A DNA stretch of 64,000 nt. It comes from Micromonospora sp. WMMD1128. GTDB lineage: Bacteria > Actinomycetota > Actinomycetes > Mycobacteriales > Micromonosporaceae. Below the pieces are notes generated by a model that saw nothing but the letters and a program-made list of their open reading frames with translations, was not told the DNA's origin and searched no databases. Where the stretch lies: positions 5,296,001 to 5,360,000 of the forward strand of contig NZ_CP114902.1 of the NCBI RefSeq assembly GCF_027497235.1. Direction: 5' to 3'. The position numbers and the translations under genes are program-made. Shown one piece after another: positions 1 through 8,208 of the stretch. Numbering within the stretch: the stretch's first letter is position 1; every line of letters starts with the position of its first letter.

Positions 1-816
1 CGCTCCAGTCGTCGATGCGGTCAGGTCGGATCCGTCCACGAGCACGTGCCGCACCTGGGCCGTGAGCGAGGCGAACTCGGGAGTCTCGGTGATCGCCATC
101 GTGCGTGGCTTGTCGAAGGGCACCTCGATGTCGGCCAGGATGCGACCGGGGCGGGCGCCGAAGACCACCACCCGGTCGGCCAGCAGGACGGCCTCCGAGA
201 TGCTGTGGGTGACGAACAGCGTTGTCTTCCGGCTCTCGTGGGTGAGCTGGGACAGGTCCACGTTGAGCTGCTCGCGGGTGAGCGCGTCGAGGGCGCCGAA
301 GGGCTCGTCCATCAGCAACAGGACCGGGTCGGAGACCAATGCGCGGGCGATGGCGACGCGTTGCTGCATGCCACCGGAGAGCTCACCGGGGTACTTGTTC
401 TCGAAACCGCCGAGCCCGAAGGACTCCAGCAGGCCGCGGGCCCGCTCGGTCGCCTCGCGGCCGGCCTTCCGCTTCACCACCAACGGCAGTGTCACGTTGG
501 CGAGCACCGATCGCCACGGCAGCAGCACGGCGGCCTGGAAGACGAAGCCGGCGTTCGCCGTCGGCTTGTCGACGTTCACGCCGTCGATGAGGACCGCGCC
601 GTCGGTCGCGTCGTCCAGGCCGGCCACGATCCGCAGCAACGTGCTCTTGCCGCATCCGCTCGGACCGACGATCGCCACGAACTCACCCGGACGCACATCG
701 AGCGAGATGCGATCCAGCGCGTGCACTGAGGTTGAGTCGGCTGCCTCGTAGACCTTGGAGACATCCCGGATCTGGATGGGCTGCGAAGTCTGGACGGCGG
801 GGGTCGTCGTCGCCAT
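1..816 (-). CDS. ABC transporter ATP-binding protein, nitrate/sulfonate/taurine type (partial)
   Basis: ATPase subunit that would power an importer of the NitT/TauT family; the permease and binding protein presumably lie beyond the left edge, which truncates the C-terminus (272 codons are visible). The reading frame shows Walker A GPSGCGKSTLL near residue 52, the signature LSGGMQQRVAIARAL, Walker B LLLMDEPFGALD and the H-loop region TLFVTHSISEA. The ATG at 816-814 is chosen because the N-terminus (MATTTPAVQTSQPIQIRDVS) leads straight into the first beta strand of the fold. It is co-oriented with the metalloenzyme gene upstream (843-1811, 26-bp gap), so the two are probably cotranscribed and the transporter probably imports the substrate of this cluster. 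The family is clear; the substrate is inferred only from context. Confidence 0.9.
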   Translation of the reverse strand, partial: MATTTPAVQTSQPIQIRDVSKVYEAADSTSVHALDRISLDVRPGEFVAIVGPSGCGKSTLLRIVAGLDDATDGAVLIDGVNVDKPTANAGFVFQAAVLLPWRSVLANVTLPLVVKRKAGREATERARGLLESFGLGGFENKYPGELSGGMQQRVAIARALVSDPVLLLMDEPFGALDALTREQLNVDLSQLTHESRKTTLFVTHSISEAVLLADRVVVFGARPGRILADIEVPFDKPRTMAITETPEFASLTAQVRHVLVDGSDLTASTTGA

Positions 817-842
817 GTTGAAACTCCCGGAGTCGATGTTCG

Positions 843-1811
843 CTATACGCAGACCCGGCCGTGCTCGACGACAGGTGTGTCGTCGATCCAGACGTTGGGC
901 TGCAGGATGAGAAGGTCGATGTGGATGGGACTGGGTGGTCCGCCGGAGCCCACAACGCTGTGGCCGAGCGCGAAGTGCACCCGGCCGATCCCCTTCTTGT
1001 CTTCGGTGATGTTTCCGGTGAAGCGCGCCATCGCGTTCGTGCCGATGCTCAGCTCACCCAGATGCCGACCGTTCTCGGCAGCATCGATGATCTTCACGAG
1101 GTCGGCGGCCTGCGCGCCGCCCGTGACGTCCGTCGCCCACCCGTTCTCGAACCGCACCGCGAGCGGCTGGTCCAGCCGGCCCAGCATGTGCGCGCTGCCG
1201 TCCGCGACGAGGACGCCGTTCGCCGACCCCTCCGCCGGGGTCAGCCAGCACTCGCCGCTGGGGAAGCCCGAGACCTGGCCGGGCTCACGCGCGAAGGACG
1301 CCCCGCGGCCGACCCGTACGCCCCGGATCGACGCGGTCAGTTCGGAGCCGTGGTCGCTTGTGACCCGCATGGTGGCGCCCGCCTCGGCCAGGTCGGCCAG
1401 CCGGCTGGTGACGGCGTTGACCTCGTCGTAGTTCGCGAGCGCGGCACCGGCGACCAGATTCTCGCCGCGGATGCCGGTGAGGACGAGACCGCGTGCGCCG
1501 CGTTGCAGCGCGTCGTTGAATTCCTCGTTGAAGCCCAGCGCCGTGGTGGTGGGGGCGAGAATGACGTCGGCGCCGGCGAGCGCGGCGCGCACCACGGCGG
1601 TCGCCTTGTCCCCCGCCTGTTGCCGCGGTGGCATGACCACGACGGTCGGCTCGCCGCGGGCCGCGAGGACCGCCGCCGTGAGGGCTTCGACGACGGCGAA
1701 GTCCGAGGCCAGGTCCGCGACCACGGCGACCTGCTCGCCGGGTGCCACGGCCACACACGACCGGACGATCTGGTCCGCAACCGAACTGAGCCTCAATCGC
1801 CCCAGATCCAT
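843..1811 (-). CDS. NicX/aminopeptidase M29-like metalloenzyme
   Basis: A 322-residue protein of the superfamily that holds M29 aminopeptidases and the Fe(II) enzyme 2,5-dihydroxypyridine dioxygenase (NicX). The C-terminal half has the ELSIGTN segment, GRVHFALGH, and SPIHIDLLI. The last contains the H-x-D pair used as metal ligands in both enzyme types, so motif reading alone cannot separate peptidase from dioxygenase. The ATG at 1811 is chosen because GGAG stands six bases upstream and the protein then starts MDLGRLRLSS; longer versions of the frame have no conserved sequence. It is the first gene of a leftward unit with the ABC ATPase and diverges from the cyclase/PrpD operon. Beside deaminase- and hydrolase-type genes, a role in opening or hydrolysing a nitrogen-containing substrate is plausible, but this is inference. 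Confidence 0.7.
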   Translation of the reverse strand: MDLGRLRLSSVADQIVRSCVAVAPGEQVAVVADLASDFAVVEALTAAVLAARGEPTVVVMPPRQQAGDKATAVVRAALAGADVILAPTTTALGFNEEFNDALQRGARGLVLTGIRGENLVAGAALANYDEVNAVTSRLADLAEAGATMRVTSDHGSELTASIRGVRVGRGASFAREPGQVSGFPSGECWLTPAEGSANGVLVADGSAHMLGRLDQPLAVRFENGWATDVTGGAQAADLVKIIDAAENGRHLGELSIGTNAMARFTGNITEDKKGIGRVHFALGHSVVGSGGPPSPIHIDLLILQPNVWIDDTPVVEHGRVCV

Positions 1812-2181
1812 CAAGCACTCCTGACTTCGACCGGTGTTGCTTTCACAGCGGCGTGTCTTCATCAGCTCAGACAGCTCACACCACAGCGTTCCTTTCCGAA
1901 GAACGCTGTTCCACTTGGCCGAAGAGTAGACCCCGACCCCGGGGCCGTCAACGGTCGAATCTTGGCCGTGAGCAGCAGGGCTTTCGCACCGCGCCGGCCC
2001 GTGGCTGCCGATTGAGATGACGCTTCCACCACCGGCCGGCGTGCGGTACGGTCGCCGGTGGAACTCCGTTTCCCTGGAAGGAACAGTCACTTCCGTGGAT
2101 GCAGAAGCCTTTCAGTGACCCGTTGGCGTCGGACTGTTCCACGCCCAAGGCGGCGGTCTTCCCACGAGTGAACGGAATCGT
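1812..2181. promoter_or_regulatory. Divergent promoter region with repeated CTGTTCCAC sites
   Basis: This 370-bp gap separates the leftward metalloenzyme/ABC unit from the rightward catabolic operon and must hold both promoters. It contains a perfect 9-bp inverted repeat, ACAGCGTTC at 1883-1891 and GAACGCTGT at 1901-1909, with a 9-nt spacer. CTGTTCCAC occurs at 1906-1914 and again at 2134-2142. The inverse GGAACAGTC at 2080-2088 pairs with GACTGTTCC at 2132-2140. A further GTGGAAC lies at 2058-2064. This dense set of related half-sites looks like an operator array for the IclR-type regulator at 8209-9003; that link is inference. I did not identify -10/-35 boxes with confidence. Confidence 0.5.
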
Positions 2182-2994
2182 ATGAGCCCACAAAGCGCAT
2201 GGCGGATGCTCCGGGAGTCGAAGGTCGTGGACCTCTCGCATCCGTACCGGGTCGGCATGCCACAGTCGCCGAACCATCCGCCGTTCCGGCTGGCGCTCGA
2301 GCGCCGCCACGGTGACCTCGTCCGCGGCGACGGTGCCTCGGCGGCCAACGAACTCATCGTCATCGGCGGCCACGTCGGCACCCACGTCGACGCTCTGGCC
2401 CACGTCTCCAAGGACGGACGTGTGCACGGCGGCCAGTCGGCACACGCGTTGCAGAGCAACAGGGGATTCGCGCACCTGGGGATCGACGAGTTCGAGCCGT
2501 ACGTGGGACGTGCCGTCCTGCTCGACGTCACCGCCGTACACGGCGTCGCCAGCCTCCCGCCCGGGTACGAGGTCACCGTCGACGATCTCGAACGCGCGCA
2601 GCGGGACGCCGCGGTCGAGATCGAGCCCGGCGAGGTGATTCTCGTCGGCACCGGCTGGTCGCGGAACTGGGGCGACAAGGCGTTGTTCACCGGTCAGGAG
2701 TTGGGCGCCCCCGGCCCCGGACCGGCCGCCGCGCACTGGCTCGCCGAGCACCGCCCCCGGGCCGTCGGCGCCGAGACGATCGCCTTCGAGCACATCCCGG
2801 CCGGAGACGGCCACGCCCTGCTGCCGGTGCACTCCATGCTCCTCGTGGAGCGGGGCGTCAACATCGTGGAGACGATGAACCTGGCCCCGTTGATCGACCT
2901 GGGGGTGACCGAGTTCGGCCTGGTCCTGAACCCGCTCAACGTCGTCGGCGCGACCGGCGGGCCGGTTCGGCCGCTGGCGGTGGTCCCCGCATGA
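2182..2994 (+). CDS. Cyclase-family metal-dependent hydrolase (kynurenine formamidase-like)
   Basis: A 270-residue member of the cyclase family (PF04199), whose known members hydrolyse N-formylkynurenine and related amides or lactones using a divalent metal. The hallmark H-x-G-T-H-x-D-x-x-x-H is visible as HVGTHVDALAH around residues 63-73; the usual Pro before the last His is Leu here. The family's N-terminal opening (KVVDLSHPYRVGMPQSP) and the later ILVGTGWSR segment are also present. The ATG at 2182 gives the conserved N-terminus. It is the first gene of the rightward operon and overlaps the next gene by four bases (ATGA), implying translational coupling. Within the pathway it may hydrolyse an amide, formamide or lactone intermediate; the substrate is unknown. 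Confidence 0.85.
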   Translation: MSPQSAWRMLRESKVVDLSHPYRVGMPQSPNHPPFRLALERRHGDLVRGDGASAANELIVIGGHVGTHVDALAHVSKDGRVHGGQSAHALQSNRGFAHLGIDEFEPYVGRAVLLDVTAVHGVASLPPGYEVTVDDLERAQRDAAVEIEPGEVILVGTGWSRNWGDKALFTGQELGAPGPGPAAAHWLAEHRPRAVGAETIAFEHIPAGDGHALLPVHSMLLVERGVNIVETMNLAPLIDLGVTEFGLVLNPLNVVGATGGPVRPLAVVPA

Positions 2995-4418
2995 AGCCGA
3001 CCATCGCCCAGACGCTCGCCGAGTTCGCGGCGAGCCACCGTGACGACGTGCCGGCGGCGGTGCGGACCGACGCGGTCGGTCGACTGCTGGACGTGGTCGG
3101 CAACGCGCTCGCCGCGCGGGAGGCGGACGGCGCGACCGAGCCCGCCCAGGTGATCCACGCGGTGGCGAGCCGCCGCGGCGGGCTCGCCGAGGCCGGCACG
3201 CTGTTCGGCGCCGACCGGCTGCCGGCGTCGGCCGCGGCCCTGGTCAACGGGACTCTGGCCCACGCGCTCGACTTCGACGACACGCATCTGCCGTCGGTGC
3301 TCCACCCGAGCGCGGCGGTCGTACCCGCGGCCCTCGCGGTCGCCGAGGCGGCGAAGTCCTCTGGTCCGAGCCTCCTGGCGGCCGTCGCGGTCGGCGACGA
3401 GGTCTGCAACCGGCTCGGCCTGGCCTCGTACGTGCCACGGCTGCGCAACTCCAGCTTCTTCGAGCGCGGCCTGCACGCCACCTCCATCTGCGGCACCGTC
3501 GGCGCGGCCGTGGCGTCGGCGATGTTGCTGGGCCTCTCCGACAAGCAGATCAGCGACGCCATCGGCATCGCGGCGAGCATGGGCGCGGGTCTGATCGAGG
3601 CGAACCGGACCGGCGGCACGGTGAAGCGGATCCACTGCGGCTGGGCCGCGCACGCCGGCGTCGAGGCCGCGACGTACGCCGCGGCCGGCATCACCGGACC
3701 GCCCACCGTCATCGAGGGCCGTTTCGGCTTCCTCCAGGCGTTCCTCGGCGACGACCAGTTTCCCGAGGAGATCACGAAGGATCTGGGCGAGCGGTGGGAG
3801 GTGCTGCGGACGGTGTACAAGCCGTACCCGTCGAACCACTTCACCCACCCGGGCATCGACTGCGCGCTCGCCCTGCGCGCCCAGGGGATCTCGGCCGCCG
3901 ACGTGGTCTCGGCCGAACTCGGTGTCGCCGCGGCGCCGTTGCGGACGATCGGCGAGCCACGGCCGGAGAAGATCCGGCCACGGTCCGGCTACCACGCCAA
4001 GTTCTCCGGACCGTTCGCCATCGCCACGGCCATGCTCGGCGGCGGCGGCCTCGGCGTCTACCTGGACGACTTCACCGACGCCGCGCTCACCGACCCGGCC
4101 CGGCTCGCGCTCGCCGCGAAGGTCACCGTGGTGGCCGACCCGATCTGCGACGACGAGTTCCCGCACGCGTTCAGTGCGGTGCTACGCCTGACGACCCACG
4201 ACGGTCGCACCCACGAACACCGGGTGCACTCGTCCCGGGGCGGCCCCGACCATCCGCTGTCCACCGAGGACATCGAAGCCAAGTTCATGCTCAACGCGAC
4301 ACGCGTGCTGCCGTCGCCCGAGGCGGCCGACGTCGCCCGCCGGATCCGCGACCTCCCCGCCACGCCGCGGGTGACGAGCATGCTCGCGGCCGGACCCCCG
4401 GCCACGACGCGTACGTAA
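2991..4418 (+). CDS. MmgE/PrpD family protein, copy 1
   Basis: A 475-residue MmgE/PrpD protein. Characterised members include 2-methylcitrate dehydratase, cis-aconitate decarboxylase and iminodisuccinate epimerase, all acting on carboxylic acids. Family features include the LLDVVGNALA opening, the NGTLAHALDFDDTH segment near residues 85-98, the helical GVEAATYAAAGITGP stretch, and KPYPSNHFTHPGIDC near residue 280. The length fits the family. The ATG overlaps the cyclase stop by four bases. A second, divergent paralogue lies two genes downstream, with a RidA-like gene between them. Family membership is firm; whether it dehydrates, decarboxylates or epimerises cannot be read from sequence. Confidence 0.88.
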   Translation: MKPTIAQTLAEFAASHRDDVPAAVRTDAVGRLLDVVGNALAAREADGATEPAQVIHAVASRRGGLAEAGTLFGADRLPASAAALVNGTLAHALDFDDTHLPSVLHPSAAVVPAALAVAEAAKSSGPSLLAAVAVGDEVCNRLGLASYVPRLRNSSFFERGLHATSICGTVGAAVASAMLLGLSDKQISDAIGIAASMGAGLIEANRTGGTVKRIHCGWAAHAGVEAATYAAAGITGPPTVIEGRFGFLQAFLGDDQFPEEITKDLGERWEVLRTVYKPYPSNHFTHPGIDCALALRAQGISAADVVSAELGVAAAPLRTIGEPRPEKIRPRSGYHAKFSGPFAIATAMLGGGGLGVYLDDFTDAALTDPARLALAAKVTVVADPICDDEFPHAFSAVLRLTTHDGRTHEHRVHSSRGGPDHPLSTEDIEAKFMLNATRVLPSPEAADVARRIRDLPATPRVTSMLAAGPPATTRT

Positions 4419-4432
4419 CCAGAAGGAGACCC

Positions 4433-4909
4433 GTGGAGATCGAAGCGAAAATCAGCGCGATGGGGTTCACGTTGCCCGAGCTGCCCGTGGTCAAGACCCG
4501 GCGGGTGCGGGCAACCCGCTCCGGCAACCTCGTCTTCCTCGCCGGCCACGGCCCCTTCAAGGACGGCGGCTACCCGTTCAAGGGGCCGGTGCCCGAGGCG
4601 ATCACCGTCGAGGAGGCCGGCCAGGCGACCCGGTACAACGCGCTGGCCCTGCTCGCCACGCTCAAGGGCACGATCGGCGACCTCGACCGGGTGACCCGCA
4701 TCCTCAAGGTGGTCGCCTTCGTCAACGCCGTACCCGGATTCAACCGTGCCTCCGAGGTCGCCAACGGATGCTCGGACCTGCTGATGGATCTGTACGGCGA
4801 GCGCGGCCGGCACTCGCGTTCCGCGATCGCGGTCGCCGGGCTGGGGTTGGACATCTGCTGTGAGACGGAGATGGTCGTCGAGGTGGCCGACAGCGGCGCG
4901 GAACGGTGA
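4433..4909 (+). CDS. RidA-family (YjgF/YER057c) protein
   Basis: RidA-family proteins hydrolyse reactive enamine/imine intermediates to ketoacids and ammonia or act in related catabolic deaminations. This 158-residue protein reads GNLVFLAGHGPF, YNALALLATLKGTIGDLDRV and a C-terminal RSAIAVAGLGLDICCETEMV block. The Arg of the family active site (HSRSA) and a Glu near the end (CETEM) appear to be kept. It is about 25 residues longer than typical RidA, as in the larger amidohydrolase-associated subgroups. The GTG at 4433 is chosen because AAGGAG lies upstream at good spacing and no conserved sequence lies before it. It sits 14 bp after the first PrpD gene, and its stop overlaps the GTGA start of the second. 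Its presence points to a nitrogen-containing substrate. Confidence 0.87.
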   Translation: MEIEAKISAMGFTLPELPVVKTRRVRATRSGNLVFLAGHGPFKDGGYPFKGPVPEAITVEEAGQATRYNALALLATLKGTIGDLDRVTRILKVVAFVNAVPGFNRASEVANGCSDLLMDLYGERGRHSRSAIAVAGLGLDICCETEMVVEVADSGAER

Positions 4910-6300
4910 GCGCCGTGCCCCTGCGGGACCTTCTCGCCGAGCGGTGCGACGCGATCAGGGCGGCGCCCGACGAGGTGCCGCTCGACGTGACGACCGGCCG
5001 CCTCGTCGACGGTGTCGGCGTGACCCTGCGCGGCAACGCGACGTCGTCCACCCGCATCGCCCACGCGTACCTCGGTGTCCCGGACGGTCCGCCGCTCGCC
5101 CGCCTCGACGCGCTGCTGACGCTGGCCGGGGCCGAACCGGCCCGGGCCGCGTTCGGGCTCGGGGTCGCGGCCGGCGCCAACAACTGGGCCGACACGTCGT
5201 TGCGGTCGCTCGCCCACCCCGGGGCGGCGGTCCTGCCCGCGCTGCTCGCGGCGGCGGCCGGGCGGGCGGTTCGCTGGCACGAGCTGGCGACGGCCGTGGC
5301 GGCGGGCTACGAGGCGATGGAGGTCGTCGGGCGGGCCCTCAACGACGGCGTTCCCCGGTTGAGCAGCCAGCGGGCCGGCTTCCGCAGCGCGGCCCTGTGC
5401 GGCGCGTTCGGCGCGGTCGGTGTGCTCACCGTTATCGGCCAACTACCGGTGGCGACGAGTGCGGCGGCCTTCGGCATCGCCTGTGACCTGGTCGGTGGGC
5501 TCACCAGACAGGCGCGCGGCGCCGACTCGGCCATCCGCATGCAGGCCGGCAGCGCCGTACGCGCGGGCTTCGAGGCGGTCGCGCTGGCCCGCGCCGGCGT
5601 GCAGTCGGCCCCCGACGTCTTCGAGGCTCCGGACGGTTTCCTCCGCGCCCACCACGCGACGGCCGGGTCGCCGACGGATCCGCGGCCCCGGTGGCACATC
5701 CGCGACGCGGCGCAGAAGTTCCACTGCGCGCCACACAACTTCGCCACCGCGCTGGACCTCGTGCGGGTCGTCGCGGCCGGCGGTCAACAGGCGCTCGTCG
5801 AGGTGCGCGTGCCGCAGGAGCACCTCGATCTGGCCCGGTCCTCGTCCGCGTTCCCGGACACGGCGGCGCAGGCGGCGTTGAACCTCAGGTACTGCTGTGC
5901 CCGGGTGCTCGCCACCGGCGACTTCCTCTGGCCGGACGACATCGCCGCCGGCCTGCGCGACCAGGCGACCCGGGCGAGGTTCGACGACGTCACCATTCGT
6001 GGCGACGAGGTGTTGAGCGCCCGACTCGAGGACGATCGGGAGGTCTGGCCCGCCGTGGTGCGGGTGACGTCGCGGGACGGCCGGGTCGTCGAGCACCGCG
6101 CGGACCATCCGTTCGGCACCACGTTCGACGACCGGGTCGCCGAGGCGGCCAGGTCGAAGTTCGACCGTGACGCCGCCGCCGGCGGGGTGCGCGAGCCGCA
6201 GCGGTGCCGGGAGGAACTCGTCGCCGCGGTAGCGGGCGACGCCGCCGTGGTCGACACCCTGACCGGCATCATCCGTCGCGAGTCCCGGGTGGCGGCATGA
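4906..6300 (+). CDS. MmgE/PrpD family protein, copy 2 (divergent)
   Basis: A 464-residue second MmgE/PrpD-type protein. It keeps the fold-typical segments: a TTGRLVDGVGVTLRGN opening, GVAAGANNWADTSLRSLAHPGAA where the first copy has NGTLAHALDFDDTHLPSVLHPSAA, and a KFHCAPHNFATALDLV block replacing the KPYPSNHFTHPGID motif. The DFDD acidic motif of copy 1 is replaced by NWAD, so the two are not interchangeable and one may be catalytically different. The GTG at 4906 overlaps the RidA stop by four bases, and the stop overlaps the next ATG, so the whole run is tightly coupled. Assignment to the family is good; the reaction is unknown. Confidence 0.8.
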   Translation: MSAVPLRDLLAERCDAIRAAPDEVPLDVTTGRLVDGVGVTLRGNATSSTRIAHAYLGVPDGPPLARLDALLTLAGAEPARAAFGLGVAAGANNWADTSLRSLAHPGAAVLPALLAAAAGRAVRWHELATAVAAGYEAMEVVGRALNDGVPRLSSQRAGFRSAALCGAFGAVGVLTVIGQLPVATSAAAFGIACDLVGGLTRQARGADSAIRMQAGSAVRAGFEAVALARAGVQSAPDVFEAPDGFLRAHHATAGSPTDPRPRWHIRDAAQKFHCAPHNFATALDLVRVVAAGGQQALVEVRVPQEHLDLARSSSAFPDTAAQAALNLRYCCARVLATGDFLWPDDIAAGLRDQATRARFDDVTIRGDEVLSARLEDDREVWPAVVRVTSRDGRVVEHRADHPFGTTFDDRVAEAARSKFDRDAAAGGVREPQRCREELVAAVAGDAAVVDTLTGIIRRESRVAA

Positions 6301-7049
6301 ACCTCGAACTTTCCGGCCGGGTGGCACTTGTCACCGGCGGCACCCGGGGCATCGGCCGCGCCATCGCCGAGACCCTGCGCGCCGAAGGCGCCCACGTCAT
6401 GGTGGTCGGCCGGCCGAACCCGGCCGCCGCCGGTGAGGACGACGACACGCTGCGCGCCGACCTGCGTGACGAGGCGGCGCATCGGCCCCTCGTGGAGAGC
6501 GTGATCGCGCGGTACGGACGCCTGGACGTCCTCGTCAACAACGCCTCGCTGCCGGCGCGCGGACCCACGTTGGGTGGCTGGCTGGAAATGGTGGAGACCA
6601 AGGCCTACGGCTACTGGTCCATGGCGATGGCCGCGCTACCGGCACTGCGGGAGCACGGCGGCAGCGTCGTCAACATGTCTGGTGTCGCCGCGATCCGACC
6701 GTCCGGCGGCAATCCGCAGTCGGGCGCGGTGAACGCCGCCGTCGAGCACCTCACCGCCCTGCTCGCCGTGACGTTCGCCGCGCACGGCGTCCGGGTCAAC
6801 GCGGTGCGACCCGGCAGCGTCGACTCGCCGCGACGGCGCACGCATCTCGCGGAGGTGGCGAGGTCCACCGGGCGGTCGACCGAGGCCGCGTTGGCCGACG
6901 AGGCGGCGAACATCCCCCTGGGTCGGATGACCTCACCGGACGAGGTCGCGACCGTCGTGGCGATGCTCTGTTCGCCGAGGTCGGGCGCGACCACCGGCCA
7001 GGTGGTCGCCGCCGACGGCGGCCTCGGACTCGCACCGCTGATCGGTTGA
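6297..7049 (+). CDS. SDR-family protein lacking the YxxxK catalytic pair
   Basis: A 250-residue short-chain dehydrogenase/reductase fold. The cofactor site is intact (TGGTRGIG at residues 13-20; the NNAS turn corresponds to NNAG). NMSG supplies the Ser of the usual triad, but where YSASKAA-type sequence is expected the protein reads QSGAVNAAV: the Tyr position is Gln or Ser and the Lys position is Val or Asn. Downstream RVNAVRPGSVDS and the C-terminal TGQVVAADGG are typical. It is therefore an SDR by fold with a changed active site, and may be a lyase-like or non-redox enzyme, or use another residue. The ATG at 6297 overlaps the PrpD stop. Confidence 0.85.
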   Translation: MNLELSGRVALVTGGTRGIGRAIAETLRAEGAHVMVVGRPNPAAAGEDDDTLRADLRDEAAHRPLVESVIARYGRLDVLVNNASLPARGPTLGGWLEMVETKAYGYWSMAMAALPALREHGGSVVNMSGVAAIRPSGGNPQSGAVNAAVEHLTALLAVTFAAHGVRVNAVRPGSVDSPRRRTHLAEVARSTGRSTEAALADEAANIPLGRMTSPDEVATVVAMLCSPRSGATTGQVVAADGGLGLAPLIG

Positions 7050-7051
7050 CG

Positions 7052-8056
7052 ATGAACCGGCCCCGACGCCTACCCGTCGACCCGTACGTCGCCGCGATGG
7101 TCGCGACGGTCGCGGTCGCGACGGTGCTACCGGCCCGCGGCGTCGTCGCGACGGTCGCCGGCTGGGCGACCACCGCCGCCGTCGCGCTGCTGTTCTTCCT
7201 GTACGGCGCCCGCATCTCGCGGCGCGAGGCGTGGACCGGCGCCGCGCACTGGCGGTTGCACCTCGCCGTGCTCCTGACCACCTTCGCGCTCTTTCCCGCG
7301 TACGGGCTGCTGCTCGGGCTGCTCTCCCCCAGCGTCCTCGACCCTCAACTCCACCAGGGGCTGCTGTTCCTGTGCGCGGTGCCGTCGACCGTGCAGAGCG
7401 CGATCGCGCTCACCTCGATCGCCGGCGGCAACGTGCCCGCCGCCATCTTCAGCGCGTCCTTCTCCAGCGTCGCGGGCATCGCGCTGACCCCGCTACTCGT
7501 CGGCGCCATGATGGGCGGCGCCGGCGACGTGCACCTCTCCCCGGCGGCGTTCGCCGACATCGCGCTCCGGTTGCTGCTGCCGTTCGTCGCCGGTCAACTG
7601 GTCCAGCCCTGGCTCGGCGGCTGGATGAAACGACACCGGAAACCGCTCACCGTCGTCGACCGCGGTTCGATCCTGCTCGTCGTCTACACCGCGTTCAGCG
7701 CCAGCGTCGTCAGCGGCGTCTGGAGCCGCGTCAGCGTCTCCGACCTGCTGGTGCTCCTCGTCGTCGAGGCCGCGCTGCTCGCCGCCGTCCTGCTGACGCT
7801 CGCCACCCTGCCCTTCGACCGCCCCGACAGGATCGCCATCGCGTTCTGCGGGTCGACCAAGAGCGCGGCGGCCGGCCTGCCGATGGCGACGGTCCTCTTC
7901 TCCGGCCCGGCCGCCGGCCTGCTCATCCTGCCGCTGATCATCTTTCATCAGCTCCAGCTCATCACCGGCACCGTCCTCGCCCGCCGCTGGGCCGAGCGCG
8001 GGCGGACCACGCCGGGCGACGATGCCGCACCGCGGGCCGAGCCGTCGCCGTCGTAG
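7052..8056 (+). CDS. SBF-like (bile acid:sodium symporter family) transporter
   Basis: A 334-residue integral membrane protein of the SBF-like/YfeH group, with about ten hydrophobic helices. Diagnostic stretches are FFLYGARISRREAW after the second helix, CAVPSTVQSAIALTSIAGGN in the first core repeat, and AFCGSTKSAAAGLPMATVLF in the second, the paired discontinuous-helix regions of this fold. The ATG at 7052 follows the SDR stop by two bases; a TTG at 7046 overlapping that stop is the alternative. It ends the catabolic operon and probably moves the substrate or a carboxylate product across the membrane with a cation gradient. The transported compound is unknown. The C-terminal tail is polar and rich in Arg, Asp and Pro. 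Confidence 0.87.
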   Translation: MNRPRRLPVDPYVAAMVATVAVATVLPARGVVATVAGWATTAAVALLFFLYGARISRREAWTGAAHWRLHLAVLLTTFALFPAYGLLLGLLSPSVLDPQLHQGLLFLCAVPSTVQSAIALTSIAGGNVPAAIFSASFSSVAGIALTPLLVGAMMGGAGDVHLSPAAFADIALRLLLPFVAGQLVQPWLGGWMKRHRKPLTVVDRGSILLVVYTAFSASVVSGVWSRVSVSDLLVLLVVEAALLAAVLLTLATLPFDRPDRIAIAFCGSTKSAAAGLPMATVLFSGPAAGLLILPLIIFHQLQLITGTVLARRWAERGRTTPGDDAAPRAEPSPS

Positions 8057-8208
8057 CCCGACACACGGCACGAACCGGCGGGCTACCGCGACGTCCGCCG
8101 TGGTCCGGACCGTCGCTCCCGCGGCCTCACCCGCCGCCGCTGGTCGCGCTCACTGCACGAGCCTGGCCGTTCCCCTGAGCGGATCATCGTTCCAGCGACG
8201 ACCGGCGT

